Source: Phycobacter sedimenti (GTDB lineage: Bacteria > Pseudomonadota > Alphaproteobacteria > Rhodobacterales > Rhodobacteraceae). Taken from it: a stretch of 64,000 nucleotides of DNA. This document shows, piece by piece, positions 8,759 to 17,663 of this stretch. The stretch covers positions 372,001-436,000 of the forward strand of contig NZ_JBBVGR010000003.1 in NCBI RefSeq assembly GCF_038148855.1. Reading direction: 5' to 3'. A program made the position numbers and the translations under genes. Under the pieces are notes generated by a model. That model saw only the letters and a program-made list of their open reading frames with translations. It was not told the DNA's origin and did no database searches. Numbering within the stretch: the stretch's first letter is position 1; each line of letters begins with the position of its first letter.

Positions 8759-11176
8759 TCAGAAATCCAGGTTCTCGACGCTGAGTGCGTTCTTCTGGAT
8801 GAACTCGCGCCGAGGTTCGACAACATCGCCCATCAGCTTGGTGAACAGATCATCTGCTTCGACCATGTCATCAACGCGCACCTGCAACAGAGTGCGGGCA
8901 TCCGGGTCCAGGGTTGTTTCCCACAGCTGATCCGGGTTCATTTCACCAAGACCCTTGTAGCGCTGCAGCGACAGGCCCTTTTCGCCCTCTTCAAGGATCG
9001 CCTGCAACAGGCCCAGAGGCCCGTGGATGAGCTGGCTGCGGTCTTTGCGGACCAGAGTCGCCGTTTGCCCGTAGATCTCTTGCAGACTTTTGGTAAAGCT
9101 GCCGGTCTTGCGTGCCTCGCCAGAGCGCAGCATGGGGCCATCCAGCGTGCGTACCTCTTCGACGCCGCGCAGGATACGGGCCAGCCGAATGCCATGATCC
9201 TGGGTAATGCGACCCTGCCAGCCGCGCTCATATTCAAGCGCGATCAGATCCAGTCGCGCCGCGACCCTGTCCGCGACCCCTTGAAGGTCGGCATCCACCG
9301 CACCCGGCACAAAGGCGCCGGCAACCGCGGCCTGCTCCAGGATGTGCCGCGGGTAGTGTGTCGGGAAGGCATCCAGAACACGCTTGAGCTGGCGCGCCTC
9401 ATCCACAACGCGGGTCAGATCCTGGCCGATGATCTCCTCACCAGTGCCCAGTTTCAAAGCCGCGCCCTCAACGCCCTGGTGGATCAGGTAATCGTCCAAT
9501 GCTGCCTGATCCTTCAGATACACCTCGGACTTGCCCCGGGCCACTTTGTAAAGCGGCGGCTGCGCGATGTAGAGATAGCCACCCTCGATCAGTTCAGGCA
9601 TCTGCCGGTAGAAGAACGTGAGCAGCAGTGTGCGGATATGCGCGCCGTCCACGTCCGCATCGGTCATGATGACGATCTTGTGGTAACGCAGTTTGGAAAT
9701 GTCGAACTCGTCCCGACCAATGCCGGTCCCAAGTGCCATCACAAGGTTGCCGATCTCCTGGCTTCCCAGCATCCGGTCGAACCGCGCACGCTCCACGTTC
9801 AGAATCTTGCCGCGCAGGGGCAGGATGGCTTGCGTCATCCGGTCCCGCCCGGTCTGGGCCGACCCACCGGCCGAGTCCCCCTCGACGAGGAAGAGTTCGG
9901 TCTTGGTCGCATCCTTTTCCGAACAATCCTTCAGCTTGCCAGCAAGGAAGTTCACATCCATCGCCGTCTTGCGCCGGGTCAGCTCACGCGCCTTGCGTGC
10001 GGCCTCGCGGGCCAGCGCTGCTTCGATGATCTTCCCGACGATCTGCTTGGCTACATTGGGGTTTTCCTCGAACCACTCGGCCAGTTTTTCGTTCACGAGG
10101 CTTTCCACGACCGGACGCACCTCCGACGAGACCAGCTTGTCCTTGGTCTGGGATGAGAATTTCGGATCCGGCACCTTGACCGACAGAACGCAGGTCAGGC
10201 CCTCGCGTGCATCGTCCCCCGTGAAGGAGACCTTCTCTTTCTTCGCAATCCCCGAGGACTGCGCATAGTTGTTGATGGTCCGTGTCAGCGCACCGCGGAA
10301 GCCCGCCACATGGGTGCCGCCATCGCGCTGCGGGATGTTGTTGGTAAAGGGCAGCACGGTTTCGTGGTAGCTGTCGTTCCACCACATCGCCACCTCGACG
10401 CCGATGTCATCCTTTTCACCCACGATATAGATCGGCGCATCCATGACCGGGCTTTTGGATCGGTCGAGGTATTTCACGAACTCCTTGACGCCACCCTCGT
10501 AGAACAGCTCGGTCTCGAGCCGCTCAGCAGGGCGCTCATCGACCAGAATGATCCGCACGCCGGAATTCAGGAAGGCCAGTTCCCGCAAGCGTTTTTCAAG
10601 CGTCTCGAAAGAGTATTCAAGATTCGAGAAGGTGTTGGTCGAGGCCAGAAACCGCACCTCGGTGCCGGTGCGATCGCCGCAATCGCCCACGACCTCCAGG
10701 TGCTTGACCGTATCACCGCGTTCGAAGCGGGCGATATGCTCTTTGCCGTTCCGCCAGATACGCAGCTCCAGCCAGTCCGACAGGGCGTTCACCACGGAAA
10801 CACCCACGCCGTGCAGACCACCCGAAACCTTGTAGGAGTTGCTGTCGAATTTGCCGCCCGCGTGTAGCTGGGTCATGATGACCTCAGCTGCAGAGACCCC
10901 CTCTTCGGCGTGGATATCGACCGGGATGCCGCGGCCATTGTCGCTGACTGAAACGCTGGAATCGGCATGAATTTTCACGGTTACGGCGTCGGCATGACCC
11001 GCGAGCGCCTCATCGATGCCGTTATCGACAACCTCATACACCATATGGTGCAGACCCGATCCATCGTCGGTATCCCCGATATACATGCCGGGGCGTTTGC
11101 GGACAGCCTCCAAGCCTTTGAGAACCTTGATGGAATCCGCACCATATTCGGTGGGGGCGTGCTCGTTTCCGGACAT
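8759..11176 (-). CDS. gyrB: DNA gyrase subunit B
   Basis: GyrB is the ATPase subunit that drives negative supercoiling with GyrA. The 805-residue protein has the GHKL ATP-binding start (RKRPGMYIG, VYEVVDNGIDEAL, DNGRGIP), the transducer domain, the TOPRIM metal-binding motifs VEGDSAGGSA and DADVDGAHI, and the C-terminal GyrA-contact motif QRYKGLGEMNPDQLW. The start at 11176 (MSGNEHAPTEYG) matches the family; an extension to 11344 is not supported. gyrA is not in the window. The gene lies 5 to 9 kb from dnaA, dnaN and recF, as often seen in bacteria. Confidence 0.98.
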   Translation of the reverse strand: MSGNEHAPTEYGADSIKVLKGLEAVRKRPGMYIGDTDDGSGLHHMVYEVVDNGIDEALAGHADAVTVKIHADSSVSVSDNGRGIPVDIHAEEGVSAAEVIMTQLHAGGKFDSNSYKVSGGLHGVGVSVVNALSDWLELRIWRNGKEHIARFERGDTVKHLEVVGDCGDRTGTEVRFLASTNTFSNLEYSFETLEKRLRELAFLNSGVRIILVDERPAERLETELFYEGGVKEFVKYLDRSKSPVMDAPIYIVGEKDDIGVEVAMWWNDSYHETVLPFTNNIPQRDGGTHVAGFRGALTRTINNYAQSSGIAKKEKVSFTGDDAREGLTCVLSVKVPDPKFSSQTKDKLVSSEVRPVVESLVNEKLAEWFEENPNVAKQIVGKIIEAALAREAARKARELTRRKTAMDVNFLAGKLKDCSEKDATKTELFLVEGDSAGGSAQTGRDRMTQAILPLRGKILNVERARFDRMLGSQEIGNLVMALGTGIGRDEFDISKLRYHKIVIMTDADVDGAHIRTLLLTFFYRQMPELIEGGYLYIAQPPLYKVARGKSEVYLKDQAALDDYLIHQGVEGAALKLGTGEEIIGQDLTRVVDEARQLKRVLDAFPTHYPRHILEQAAVAGAFVPGAVDADLQGVADRVAARLDLIALEYERGWQGRITQDHGIRLARILRGVEEVRTLDGPMLRSGEARKTGSFTKSLQEIYGQTATLVRKDRSQLIHGPLGLLQAILEEGEKGLSLQRYKGLGEMNPDQLWETTLDPDARTLLQVRVDDMVEADDLFTKLMGDVVEPRREFIQKNALSVENLDF

Positions 11177-11261
11177 TCGCGCGTTCCTGTTTTTGCTTTC
11201 GGATTTTATACGCAGTCCAGGGGGGAATGTCACGCGCACGCACCCCTTTTTCTTGGGGTGA

Positions 11262-11855
11262 TCAGGCTGCTTTTGCCCCCAAACCGGCGACTTTTTGCAG
11301 CCAGCCTTCGACCTTCCTGGCCCCGGCATCCGTTGCCGGCGCAAAAGAGGTAAAGCGAGTGGGTTTCACCCCCACAAAGCCGAGGATCTGGCGGCTGATG
11401 ATCTTTTTGATCGCATTGCTGTACATAAGCCGCAGAAACAGCGGCGGCGTGTCCGAGGTCAGCAAAACGCGCGCCGTCTTGCCGGTCAGCATCGGAGCGG
11501 GAACGCCAAACATGTTCGGGTTGCGTGTGTCGAAAGTCCGCCCCGGCAAGAGCGCCCGGTCAAATATGCCCTTCAACTTGGCCGGAATTGCCCCCCACCA
11601 TAGCGGCGTTGCGACCACCACGTGATCGGCCCACTCCAGATCCGAAAGAAAGGCCTCCAGGTCAGGCTCCAGCGGCTTGGGGTTGCTATAGCCGCCCTGC
11701 CCGTAATCCATGTCAAACTCCATGGCGGATATGTCATGATAGCGCACCTCGTGCCCCTTCGCCTTGGCCGAGGCCGCGTAAGTATCGCACAGGGATTTCG
11801 ACAGGGAACTGTCGCCGGGGTGACCGTTCAGGATGATGATTTTCTTGGTGGACAT
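11262..11855 (-). CDS. NAD(P)H-dependent flavodoxin-fold oxidoreductase (quinone reductase-like)
   Basis: The 197-residue protein belongs to the flavodoxin-2 family (MdaB/KefF/NQO type). An N-terminal strand and phosphate loop (LNGHPGDSSLS) should hold FMN or FAD phosphate, and ATPLWWGAIPAKLKGIFDR matches the family's second flavin-contact region. Such enzymes reduce quinones or related electrophiles by two electrons. It is divergent from a TetR gene, and three TGACC-NN-GGTCA palindromes fill the shared promoter, so TetR repression released by a reactive compound is likely. The natural inducer is unknown. Confidence 0.85.
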   Translation of the reverse strand: MSTKKIIILNGHPGDSSLSKSLCDTYAASAKAKGHEVRYHDISAMEFDMDYGQGGYSNPKPLEPDLEAFLSDLEWADHVVVATPLWWGAIPAKLKGIFDRALLPGRTFDTRNPNMFGVPAPMLTGKTARVLLTSDTPPLFLRLMYSNAIKKIISRQILGFVGVKPTRFTSFAPATDAGARKVEGWLQKVAGLGAKAA

Positions 11856-11877
11856 TTTACACTTCCTACAACTAAAT

Positions 11878-11941
11878 TGACCTTGGTCACTTTAATGACC
11901 CACAAAATGACCGCGGTCAATAATTAAATTGACCGAGGTCA
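11878..11941. promoter_or_regulatory. Triple palindromic operator of the divergent TetR/oxidoreductase pair
   Basis: Three copies of the 12-bp palindrome TGACC-NN-GGTCA lie at 11878-11889 (centre TT), 11908-11919 (centre CG) and 11930-11941 (centre GA), with centres 30 and 22 bp apart. An extra half-site (TGACC) is at 11896-11900. They occupy the divergent promoter region of the flavin oxidoreductase and tetR genes, so they are the probable binding sites of the TetR protein encoded at 11966. Confidence 0.75.
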
Positions 11942-11965
11942 AATATTTTTGAACGAGGACAGCAC

Positions 11966-12559
11966 ATGTCACGACAACCGCAGAAACGACGCCTCGAAAC
12001 CCGTGCCAAACTGCTGGAGGTCACGGCGGAGCTGGTCGCCGCGCAAGGCTACAGCGCCCTGAAGGTCGAAGATGTCGTAACGGGCGCGGGCGTGGCCAAG
12101 GGAACGCTGTTTTCCCACTTCCGTGACAAGGACGGCCTCTTGGCAGTTCTGATTGGCGCCGAGGTGATGCGCTTCCTCGACGAGATGGAGGCGGCAGGCA
12201 CCCCGGACAGCCGCGAAGCGCTGCTCCAGCGCCTTGCCCCCCTGCTCGACTATGTCGCGGGGGATCGGGTGATCTTTGACCTTCTGCTGCGCTATTCGGG
12301 CTCGACCGGCACGGAAACGGACGCGGTCATCACCGAAAGCTTTTACCGGCAGATCGGCATCTGGGCGGCATGGATCGCCGCGCTGCAAAAGACAGGAAAG
12401 GTGCGCAGCGATTGCCCCCCCGATTTTCTGGCAGAGGGGATACAGGCCTTCCTCAATCAGGTGATCGCCATCTGGTTCTGCATGTCCAGCCCGAACACCG
12501 CGACCCCGCTCGAGGCTTTACGCCCCTTCCTCGAGGCCTGGCTGGCACCGCCTGCCTGA
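11966..12559 (+). CDS. TetR/AcrR family transcriptional regulator
   Basis: This 197-residue protein has an N-terminal TetR helix-turn-helix (about residues 8-55, with VEDVVTGAGVAKGTLFSHF containing the recognition helix) and a helical ligand-binding C-terminal part without a recognisable ligand signature. It is transcribed divergently from the flavin oxidoreductase and is preceded by three palindromic operators, so autorepression and control of the neighbour are likely. A GAGGA-type ribosome-binding site precedes the ATG. Its stop is only 8 bases from the stop of the convergent LysE/RhtB exporter gene. Confidence 0.9.
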   Translation: MSRQPQKRRLETRAKLLEVTAELVAAQGYSALKVEDVVTGAGVAKGTLFSHFRDKDGLLAVLIGAEVMRFLDEMEAAGTPDSREALLQRLAPLLDYVAGDRVIFDLLLRYSGSTGTETDAVITESFYRQIGIWAAWIAALQKTGKVRSDCPPDFLAEGIQAFLNQVIAIWFCMSSPNTATPLEALRPFLEAWLAPPA

Positions 12560-12567
12560 TCGCGCCG

Positions 12568-13188
12568 TCACGAGAAAGGAATGATCAGCCCGACACAGAT
12601 CAGCAAGGCGCCAGAGACCGTGTTCACGCGCTTGAGCGCCTGAGCCGACGACAGGAGCGCCCGCACGCGGTGGACCAGCGCCGCCAGTACCAGATTGCCC
12701 AAAAGCGGCACCATGAAGGACAGCGTCACGATTGCAGCCACATCGACCGAAGTAAGTGCCGTAAGGTCAAAGAAGCCCGGCAGTAGCCCCATGTAGAAAA
12801 GGATCGCCTTGGGATTGCCGAGGATCACCGCGATGCCGGCCATGAAGCCGGCCCAGGTTCCGGGCCTCAGCAGCGCGCTGTTTTCCTGAATGCGCACACC
12901 TGCGTGACGGATCAGGGTGATCCCCATGAACAAGAACATCAGGCAGGCCATCCAGCGCAGGGCCGTCATGATCCCTGCGAACTCCGAGACCAGCCAGGAC
13001 ATCCCCGCCACCGCCACCAGCGGCCACAGGATGTCCCCGCACGCCACCCCCAGCGCCAGCGGCCATGCCGACTGGAATCCGCCGGAGATGGCCCGCGCCA
13101 CCAGTGCAAGCCAAACCGGCCCCGGCGTCAGGAACAGCACAAAGAGCGCTCCGGCATAAAGGACAAGATCCCACGCTGACAGACTCAT
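12568..13188 (-). CDS. LysE/RhtB family exporter
   Basis: The 206-residue, strongly hydrophobic protein has the pattern of the LysE/RhtB amino-acid exporters: an N-terminal membrane helix followed by FLTPGPVWLALVARAISGGF (family motif TPGPxxL), then about five more membrane helices. It probably exports an amino acid or homoserine lactone-like compound; the substrate cannot be told. Its ATG overlaps the recF stop codon by 4 bases (ATGA at 13185-13188), so it is translationally coupled to the dnaN-recF region although functionally unrelated. Confidence 0.88.
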   Translation of the reverse strand: MSLSAWDLVLYAGALFVLFLTPGPVWLALVARAISGGFQSAWPLALGVACGDILWPLVAVAGMSWLVSEFAGIMTALRWMACLMFLFMGITLIRHAGVRIQENSALLRPGTWAGFMAGIAVILGNPKAILFYMGLLPGFFDLTALTSVDVAAIVTLSFMVPLLGNLVLAALVHRVRALLSSAQALKRVNTVSGALLICVGLIIPFS

Positions 13189-14285
13189 GATCGGTTCTCA
13201 ATGATCGAGCCATCGCCCGTATCGGTAATTTCAAACATCTGGGCGCGGGCGCCCATCTCTGCAAAAAGCTCCGCCTCGGTGCCCGTCATCCAGGCCTGCG
13301 CACCAAGCGCACAGATCTCGTCATAAAGGGCAGCGCGGCGGGCCGCATCCAGATGGGCCGCGACCTCATCCAGCAGCACGATAGGCGGTGCCCCTTCGCG
13401 GGCTGCCAGCGCCCGGGCATTGGCCAAGATCAGCGAAACGAGCAGCGCCTTCTGCTCGCCGGTGGAACAATCGCGGGCCGGAACGCCCTTGGCGGCATAG
13501 GTGCCGATCAGATCGGTGCGATGGGGCCCGACCAAAGTGCGTCCCGCCGCCAGATCACGGAACCGGCTTTCGGCCAGCGCCTCACGCAGGTCACCCTCAT
13601 TGTCCGGCATGCTGCCTTCGCTCTGGATCAGTTCCAGCTCGGCCACGGGAAAGGCGGTTTCAGCCTGTCCTTGCGCCTCTTGCAAAAGGGATACCGCCGC
13701 GACCCTGGCCGCATTGATCCTATGGCCTGTCTCGGCCATCTGCCGCTCCAGAACCTTGTACCAGGCCGGATCGCGGTTCTGATCCTTCAGCAGCCGATTG
13801 CGTTCGCGCATTGCCTTTTCAAAAACCAGAGTCGCCTCGGCATGGGAAGGCTCAAAGCTGAGAACGATCCGGTCCAGAAACCGGCGGCGCCCTTCGGCAG
13901 CTTCGATCCAGAGCCGGTCCATCGCGGGGATCAGCCAGACCATGCGGCAGATCTGCCCCAGCGCAATCTGGTTCGAGGCCTTGTTGTCAATCCGCACCTG
14001 CCGCGCATTGCCGCCTTCGGACCAGGTTTCCACCTCATAGGCCTGATCAGGCGCCTGCAGCACCGCCTTCAGTTTCCACCCCAGCGCCTCGGGGCGGCGC
14101 GTCATCTCGGCCGCGCTGGCGCGGCGCAGCCCCCGGCCGGGAGAGAACAGCGATACCGCCTCCAGGATGTTGGTCTTGCCCGCCCCATTCGGGCCGAACA
14201 GCGCCACGGGCCGCCCGTCCAAATGCATTTCCGCCCGCAGATGCGAGCGGAAATGGGACATGGTCAACTCTGTCAGGGCAAGCAC
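13185..14285 (-). CDS. recF: DNA replication and repair protein RecF
   Basis: RecF binds gapped DNA and helps RecO/RecR load RecA. The 366-residue protein is an SMC-like ABC ATPase: Walker A GPNGAGKTN at 31-39, the signature STGEQKALL and the Walker B region IVLLDEVAAHLD near the C-terminus. It lies just downstream of dnaN on the same strand (46 bases between), the classic dnaA-dnaN-recF order, and overlaps the following exporter gene by 4 bases. Confidence 0.96.
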   Translation of the reverse strand: MLALTELTMSHFRSHLRAEMHLDGRPVALFGPNGAGKTNILEAVSLFSPGRGLRRASAAEMTRRPEALGWKLKAVLQAPDQAYEVETWSEGGNARQVRIDNKASNQIALGQICRMVWLIPAMDRLWIEAAEGRRRFLDRIVLSFEPSHAEATLVFEKAMRERNRLLKDQNRDPAWYKVLERQMAETGHRINAARVAAVSLLQEAQGQAETAFPVAELELIQSEGSMPDNEGDLREALAESRFRDLAAGRTLVGPHRTDLIGTYAAKGVPARDCSTGEQKALLVSLILANARALAAREGAPPIVLLDEVAAHLDAARRAALYDEICALGAQAWMTGTEAELFAEMGARAQMFEITDTGDGSIIENRS

Positions 14286-14331
14286 TTAGGGCGCCCCTTT
14301 CCTGATGTGGACTGCGCCGATTGGCGAGGGC

Positions 14332-15453
14332 TCAGACGCGCATCGGCATGACGACATAGACGGCGCTTTCGTCGTTGCCTTCGCGCATCAACGTCGGATC
14401 GCCGGATGAGTTGAACATGAAGACGGCGTTCTCACGGTCCACTTGGCTGGCAATTTCCAAGAGATACTTGGCGTTGAAACCAATCTCGAGCCGCTCATCG
14501 CTGTAGGCCACGGCCAGTTCTTCCTCGGCGGCGCCGCTGTCAGGGGCGTTGACCGACAGGGTCAGGCGATCTTCTTCGAGCTGCAACTTGACCGCACGCG
14601 AGCGTTCCGAGGACACCGTCGCAACCCGGTCCACCGCCTTGGCGAATTCGGCCGCATCCACCTCCAGGCGGCGCGTGTTGCCCATGGGAATAACGCGGGT
14701 GTAATCGGGGAAGGTTCCGTCGATCACCTTGGAGGTCAGGGTGATATTCGGCGTGGCAAAGCGCACCTTGGTTTCCGAAACCGAAACCGCGATGTCCATC
14801 TCGTCATCATCGAGCAGCTTGCGCAGCTCGCCCACGGTCTTGCGCGGCACGATCACGCCGGGCATGTCCTCGGCGCCCATCGGCAGCGGCGCATCGATCC
14901 GCGCCAGACGGTGCCCGTCGGTCGCCACGCAGCGCAGCACCTTGCCGCCCTCGGAGCCGGTGGCCACATGCATGTAGACACCGTTCAGGTAATAGCGTGT
15001 CTCCTCAGTGGAGATTGCGAATTTCGACTTGTCGAACAGCCGCCGCAGCATGGCCGCATTTGCGGTGAAGTTCGAGTGATACTCGGACGAGGCCATCACA
15101 GGGAAATCCTCGCGCGGCAGGGTCGCCAACGAGAAGTTCGACCGCCCCGCTTCAACCGTCAGGCGGCCCGTGGCCGCATCGGCGGTCAGCGTGACCAGCG
15201 CGCCATCGGGCAGCTTGCGGACGATTTCATGCAGGGTGGTGGCGGCAACAGTGGTGGCACCGGCACGTTCAACCTGCGCGGCAGCCTTGTCGACCACCTC
15301 GATGTCAAGATCGGTGGCCCGAAACTGCGCAGTATCGCCCTCAGCCTCGATCAGCACGTTGGCCAGAATCGGAATGGTGTTGCGGCGCTCGACAACCGAC
15401 TGCGCCTGGGCAACGGCCTTGAGAAGCGTGCCGCGTTCGATGCTGATCTTCAT
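14332..15453 (-). CDS. dnaN: DNA polymerase III beta subunit (sliding clamp)
   Basis: DnaN forms the ring-shaped clamp that tethers DNA polymerase III to DNA. At 373 residues it has the normal length and three repeated clamp folds. Recognisable segments are the N-terminal MKISIERGTLLKAVAQAQ, the hydrophobic-cleft stretch with ATDGHRLARI, and the C-terminus ending VVMPMRV, where the family ends in a similar M-P-x-R motif. The gene follows dnaA by 247 bases, which contain the dnaA terminator, so dnaN probably has its own promoter. Confidence 0.98.
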   Translation of the reverse strand: MKISIERGTLLKAVAQAQSVVERRNTIPILANVLIEAEGDTAQFRATDLDIEVVDKAAAQVERAGATTVAATTLHEIVRKLPDGALVTLTADAATGRLTVEAGRSNFSLATLPREDFPVMASSEYHSNFTANAAMLRRLFDKSKFAISTEETRYYLNGVYMHVATGSEGGKVLRCVATDGHRLARIDAPLPMGAEDMPGVIVPRKTVGELRKLLDDDEMDIAVSVSETKVRFATPNITLTSKVIDGTFPDYTRVIPMGNTRRLEVDAAEFAKAVDRVATVSSERSRAVKLQLEEDRLTLSVNAPDSGAAEEELAVAYSDERLEIGFNAKYLLEIASQVDRENAVFMFNSSGDPTLMREGNDESAVYVVMPMRV

Positions 15454-15646
15454 GTCCCTTGTCCTTTTTGTCTTGCCTCAGGCACTGGCCGGGACCAGCA
15501 AATTAGCGTGTTACCCCTGCCATACAAGGCTTTTTATCGAGTTCTCCAAGGGTTTGCAGGCAGCGTCAAGGGGCCTGTGGCCCCAGCGCCTCAGAACGGC
15601 GCCCAGCGTTGCCTGCAGACACCCAGAAAACCCGGATCGCCAGAAG

Positions 15647-15673
15647 AAAAAAGGCCCCGGTCATCCCGAGGCC
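15647..15673 (-). terminator. Rho-independent terminator of dnaA
   Basis: On the minus strand an 8-bp stem (15666-15673 pairing with 15653-15660, one G-T pair, 5-base loop) is followed by six T residues (15652-15647). It lies 27 bases beyond the dnaA stop codon and would separate dnaA from dnaN transcription. Confidence 0.75.
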
Positions 15674-15700
15674 CGTTGCTGGTTCAATGGTCGCGCCAGA

Positions 15701-17122
15701 TCACGCTTCAAGCGCGCGGCGCAGCATCTCAACGTCTTCGGCGATCTGCCCATCCGTGGTTTTCAGCTCTTCGATCCGTTTGACGCCATGCATCACGGTT
15801 GTGTGGTCCCGACCGCCAAACCGGCGGCCAATCTCGGGCAGGGACCGGCTGGTCAGCTGTTTGCACAGATACATCGCCACCTGACGCGGACGTGCGTAAG
15901 AGCGCAAACGCTTTGGGCCGATAATATCGGACATGCGGATGTTGTAGTATTCCGAGACCTTGCGCTGGATCTCTTCGACGGTGATCTTGCGCTCCGAGGC
16001 GCGCAGCACATCGGCAAGGCAGTCCTGGGTCAGATCCATGTCGATCTCACGTCCCACGAGCGAGGCAAAGGCGAAAAGGCGGGTCAAGGCCCCTTCAAGA
16101 ACACGAACGTTGGTCGAAATGCGGTGGGCCAGAAATTCGAGCACTCCATCGGCGATTTCCAGCTCCGGGTAGGTCGCCCGGTGCTGCTGAACCTTGGTCT
16201 GCAGAATACCAAGGCGCAGCTCGTAATCGGTGGGGTGCAGATCGACAACCAGACCACACTGCAGGCGCGATTTCACGCGGTCCTCAAGGTCCTTGATCTC
16301 ACCCGGCGCGCGGTCGGCAGAGATGATGATCTGCTTGTTCTGATCCACCAAAGCGTTGAAGGTGTGGAAGAATTCTTCCTGGGTGGAGTCCTTGCCGGCG
16401 ATGAATTGCACGTCATCCACCATCAGCACATCGACCGAGCGGAACAGGTGCTTGAAGTCCATCATCTTGCGCTCGCGCAGGGCCTGCACAAAACGGTACA
16501 TGAACTGCTCTGCCGACAGATAAAGAACGTTCAGATGCGGATTCTGCTCTTTCAGCTCCCAGGCGATGGCGTGCATCAGGTGGGTCTTACCAAGGCCGAC
16601 GCCGCCATATAGCACCAGCGGGTTGAAGGTCACGGGGCCGCCTTCGGCGACGCGCCGTGCGGCGGCATGAGCCAACTCGTTCGGCTTGCCCACAACAAAG
16701 CTGTCGAAGGTGAAACGCGGATCGAGCGGGGCGGCAGGAATCATATCCAGCCCGTCACGGGACGCAGCGGCGGCCACACTGGACAGGGCTTCAGCATCCT
16801 CATCCATGCGCGCCTCGGACGACAGTTCCGCAAAAGGCTCCGCAGCATGCTCGACCTGGCGCACGGGGCGCACGGGCGAATTCGCAGGCACCTTGAATGC
16901 CAGACGCTGCACGGGCTCTCCCGACAGGCTCAACTCATGCAGAATCAGATCCGCAAAGTTCTGGCTAACGTAGTTCCCCATGAAGTTCGTCGGCACATGG
17001 AATACCGCGACCCCCTCTTCGAGTGCGCTGAATTCAAGCGGCTCGATCCAGGTGGTGAAGTTGTTCTGACCGACCGTCTTGAGCAGTCTTTTTCTGAGCT
17101 GTCCCCATTTTTCTTCCGTCAT
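15701..17122 (-). CDS. dnaA: Chromosomal replication initiator protein DnaA
   Basis: DnaA binds and melts the replication origin in its ATP form. The 473-residue protein has the N-terminal DnaB-contact domain (about 1-80), a variable linker, the AAA+ domain with Walker A GGVGLGKTH and Walker B MVDDVQF, and the C-terminal DNA-binding domain with the DnaA signature RDHTTVMHGVKRIEE. MTEEKWG at 17122 is the expected N-terminus; a GTG four codons upstream is an alternative. No DnaA-box cluster was seen upstream, so the origin is probably elsewhere. Confidence 0.98.
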   Translation of the reverse strand: MTEEKWGQLRKRLLKTVGQNNFTTWIEPLEFSALEEGVAVFHVPTNFMGNYVSQNFADLILHELSLSGEPVQRLAFKVPANSPVRPVRQVEHAAEPFAELSSEARMDEDAEALSSVAAAASRDGLDMIPAAPLDPRFTFDSFVVGKPNELAHAAARRVAEGGPVTFNPLVLYGGVGLGKTHLMHAIAWELKEQNPHLNVLYLSAEQFMYRFVQALRERKMMDFKHLFRSVDVLMVDDVQFIAGKDSTQEEFFHTFNALVDQNKQIIISADRAPGEIKDLEDRVKSRLQCGLVVDLHPTDYELRLGILQTKVQQHRATYPELEIADGVLEFLAHRISTNVRVLEGALTRLFAFASLVGREIDMDLTQDCLADVLRASERKITVEEIQRKVSEYYNIRMSDIIGPKRLRSYARPRQVAMYLCKQLTSRSLPEIGRRFGGRDHTTVMHGVKRIEELKTTDGQIAEDVEMLRRALEA

Positions 17123-17417
17123 GCTGCGCCTCACGCATCCCCAATAGCAGCGGCCCTTGTTCGACCTATCGTTTCATCATGCCCCCCTGTCCGGAGGCGC
17201 GTTCACACGCAGGGCCATCGGTGCGGGCCAGATAAACCGGCCGCAAAACCCGAAACGGGCGGCAGGGATCATGCACAATACAAAATCCTTCGACCGCCGC
17301 AAAAATGCGTTGAGTCGATATGCACCAATATCAAAACAGGACTTCGTGCAGATTGCGTCTGCACAGCTCGTGTATCGAAGCGCAGTGCCATTTGGCCTGC
17401 GTCCCGGTACACTACGA

Positions 17418-17445
17418 AATGATCTTAATGCCCGTTAAGATCATT
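17418..17445. promoter_or_regulatory. Perfect 11-bp inverted repeat upstream of dnaA
   Basis: Arms 17418-17428 (AATGATCTTAA) and 17435-17445 are exact inverse complements around a 6-base spacer. The site contains two TTAA half-sites spaced 6 bp apart, one less than the CtrA consensus spacing of 7. It lies about 300 bp upstream of dnaA and could be an operator; it lacks a T-run, so a terminator is less likely. Confidence 0.5.
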
Positions 17446-17596
17446 GCGAGCAGCCTGTCCCCCAGCGAGTGAATCGCTGAATTAGTGGTAGCAATTTGTG
17501 AGGGCAAGCAGCAACGAAACTATGATGTTGACTCATGCTTTGGCCGCAAAGAATCTCTCGCACCTGCAGCACCGGCTCAGCTTGAGAGCAAAAGAA

Positions 17597-17619
17597 AGGC
17601 GCCGCGAAACGCGACGCCT
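17597..17619 (-). terminator. Rho-independent terminator of rpsT
   Basis: An inverted repeat of 10 bp with one mismatch and an AAA/TTT loop (17597-17606 with 17610-17619) is followed on the minus strand by TTTCTTTT. It lies 44 bases beyond the rpsT stop. Confidence 0.75.
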
Positions 17620-17663
17620 GAAACAGAAGCCTGCCCAAGGGGCCGCTTCAATTCCATTTGGAA

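Larger units (their letters stand above)
17123..17663. other. 541-bp gene-free dnaA leader region
   Basis: This stretch between dnaA and rpsT contains no convincing gene. It holds a perfect 11-bp inverted repeat at 17418-17445, the rpsT terminator at 17597-17619, and four GANTC sites (17312, 17471, 17530, 17551) that could be methylated by CcrM. It is less G+C-rich than its neighbours in the 17280-17560 part. No TTATCCACA-type DnaA boxes were found by eye. The dnaA promoter must lie here. Confidence 0.6.

Noticed and set aside
8756..10156. Long plus-strand open frame opposite gyrB
   Set aside because: It is a shadow of the gyrB reading frame, with no conserved motif.
17123..17663. Replication origin in the dnaA leader
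   Set aside because: No cluster of DnaA boxes or AT-rich unwinding element was seen by eye; alphaproteobacterial origins are often away from dnaA.
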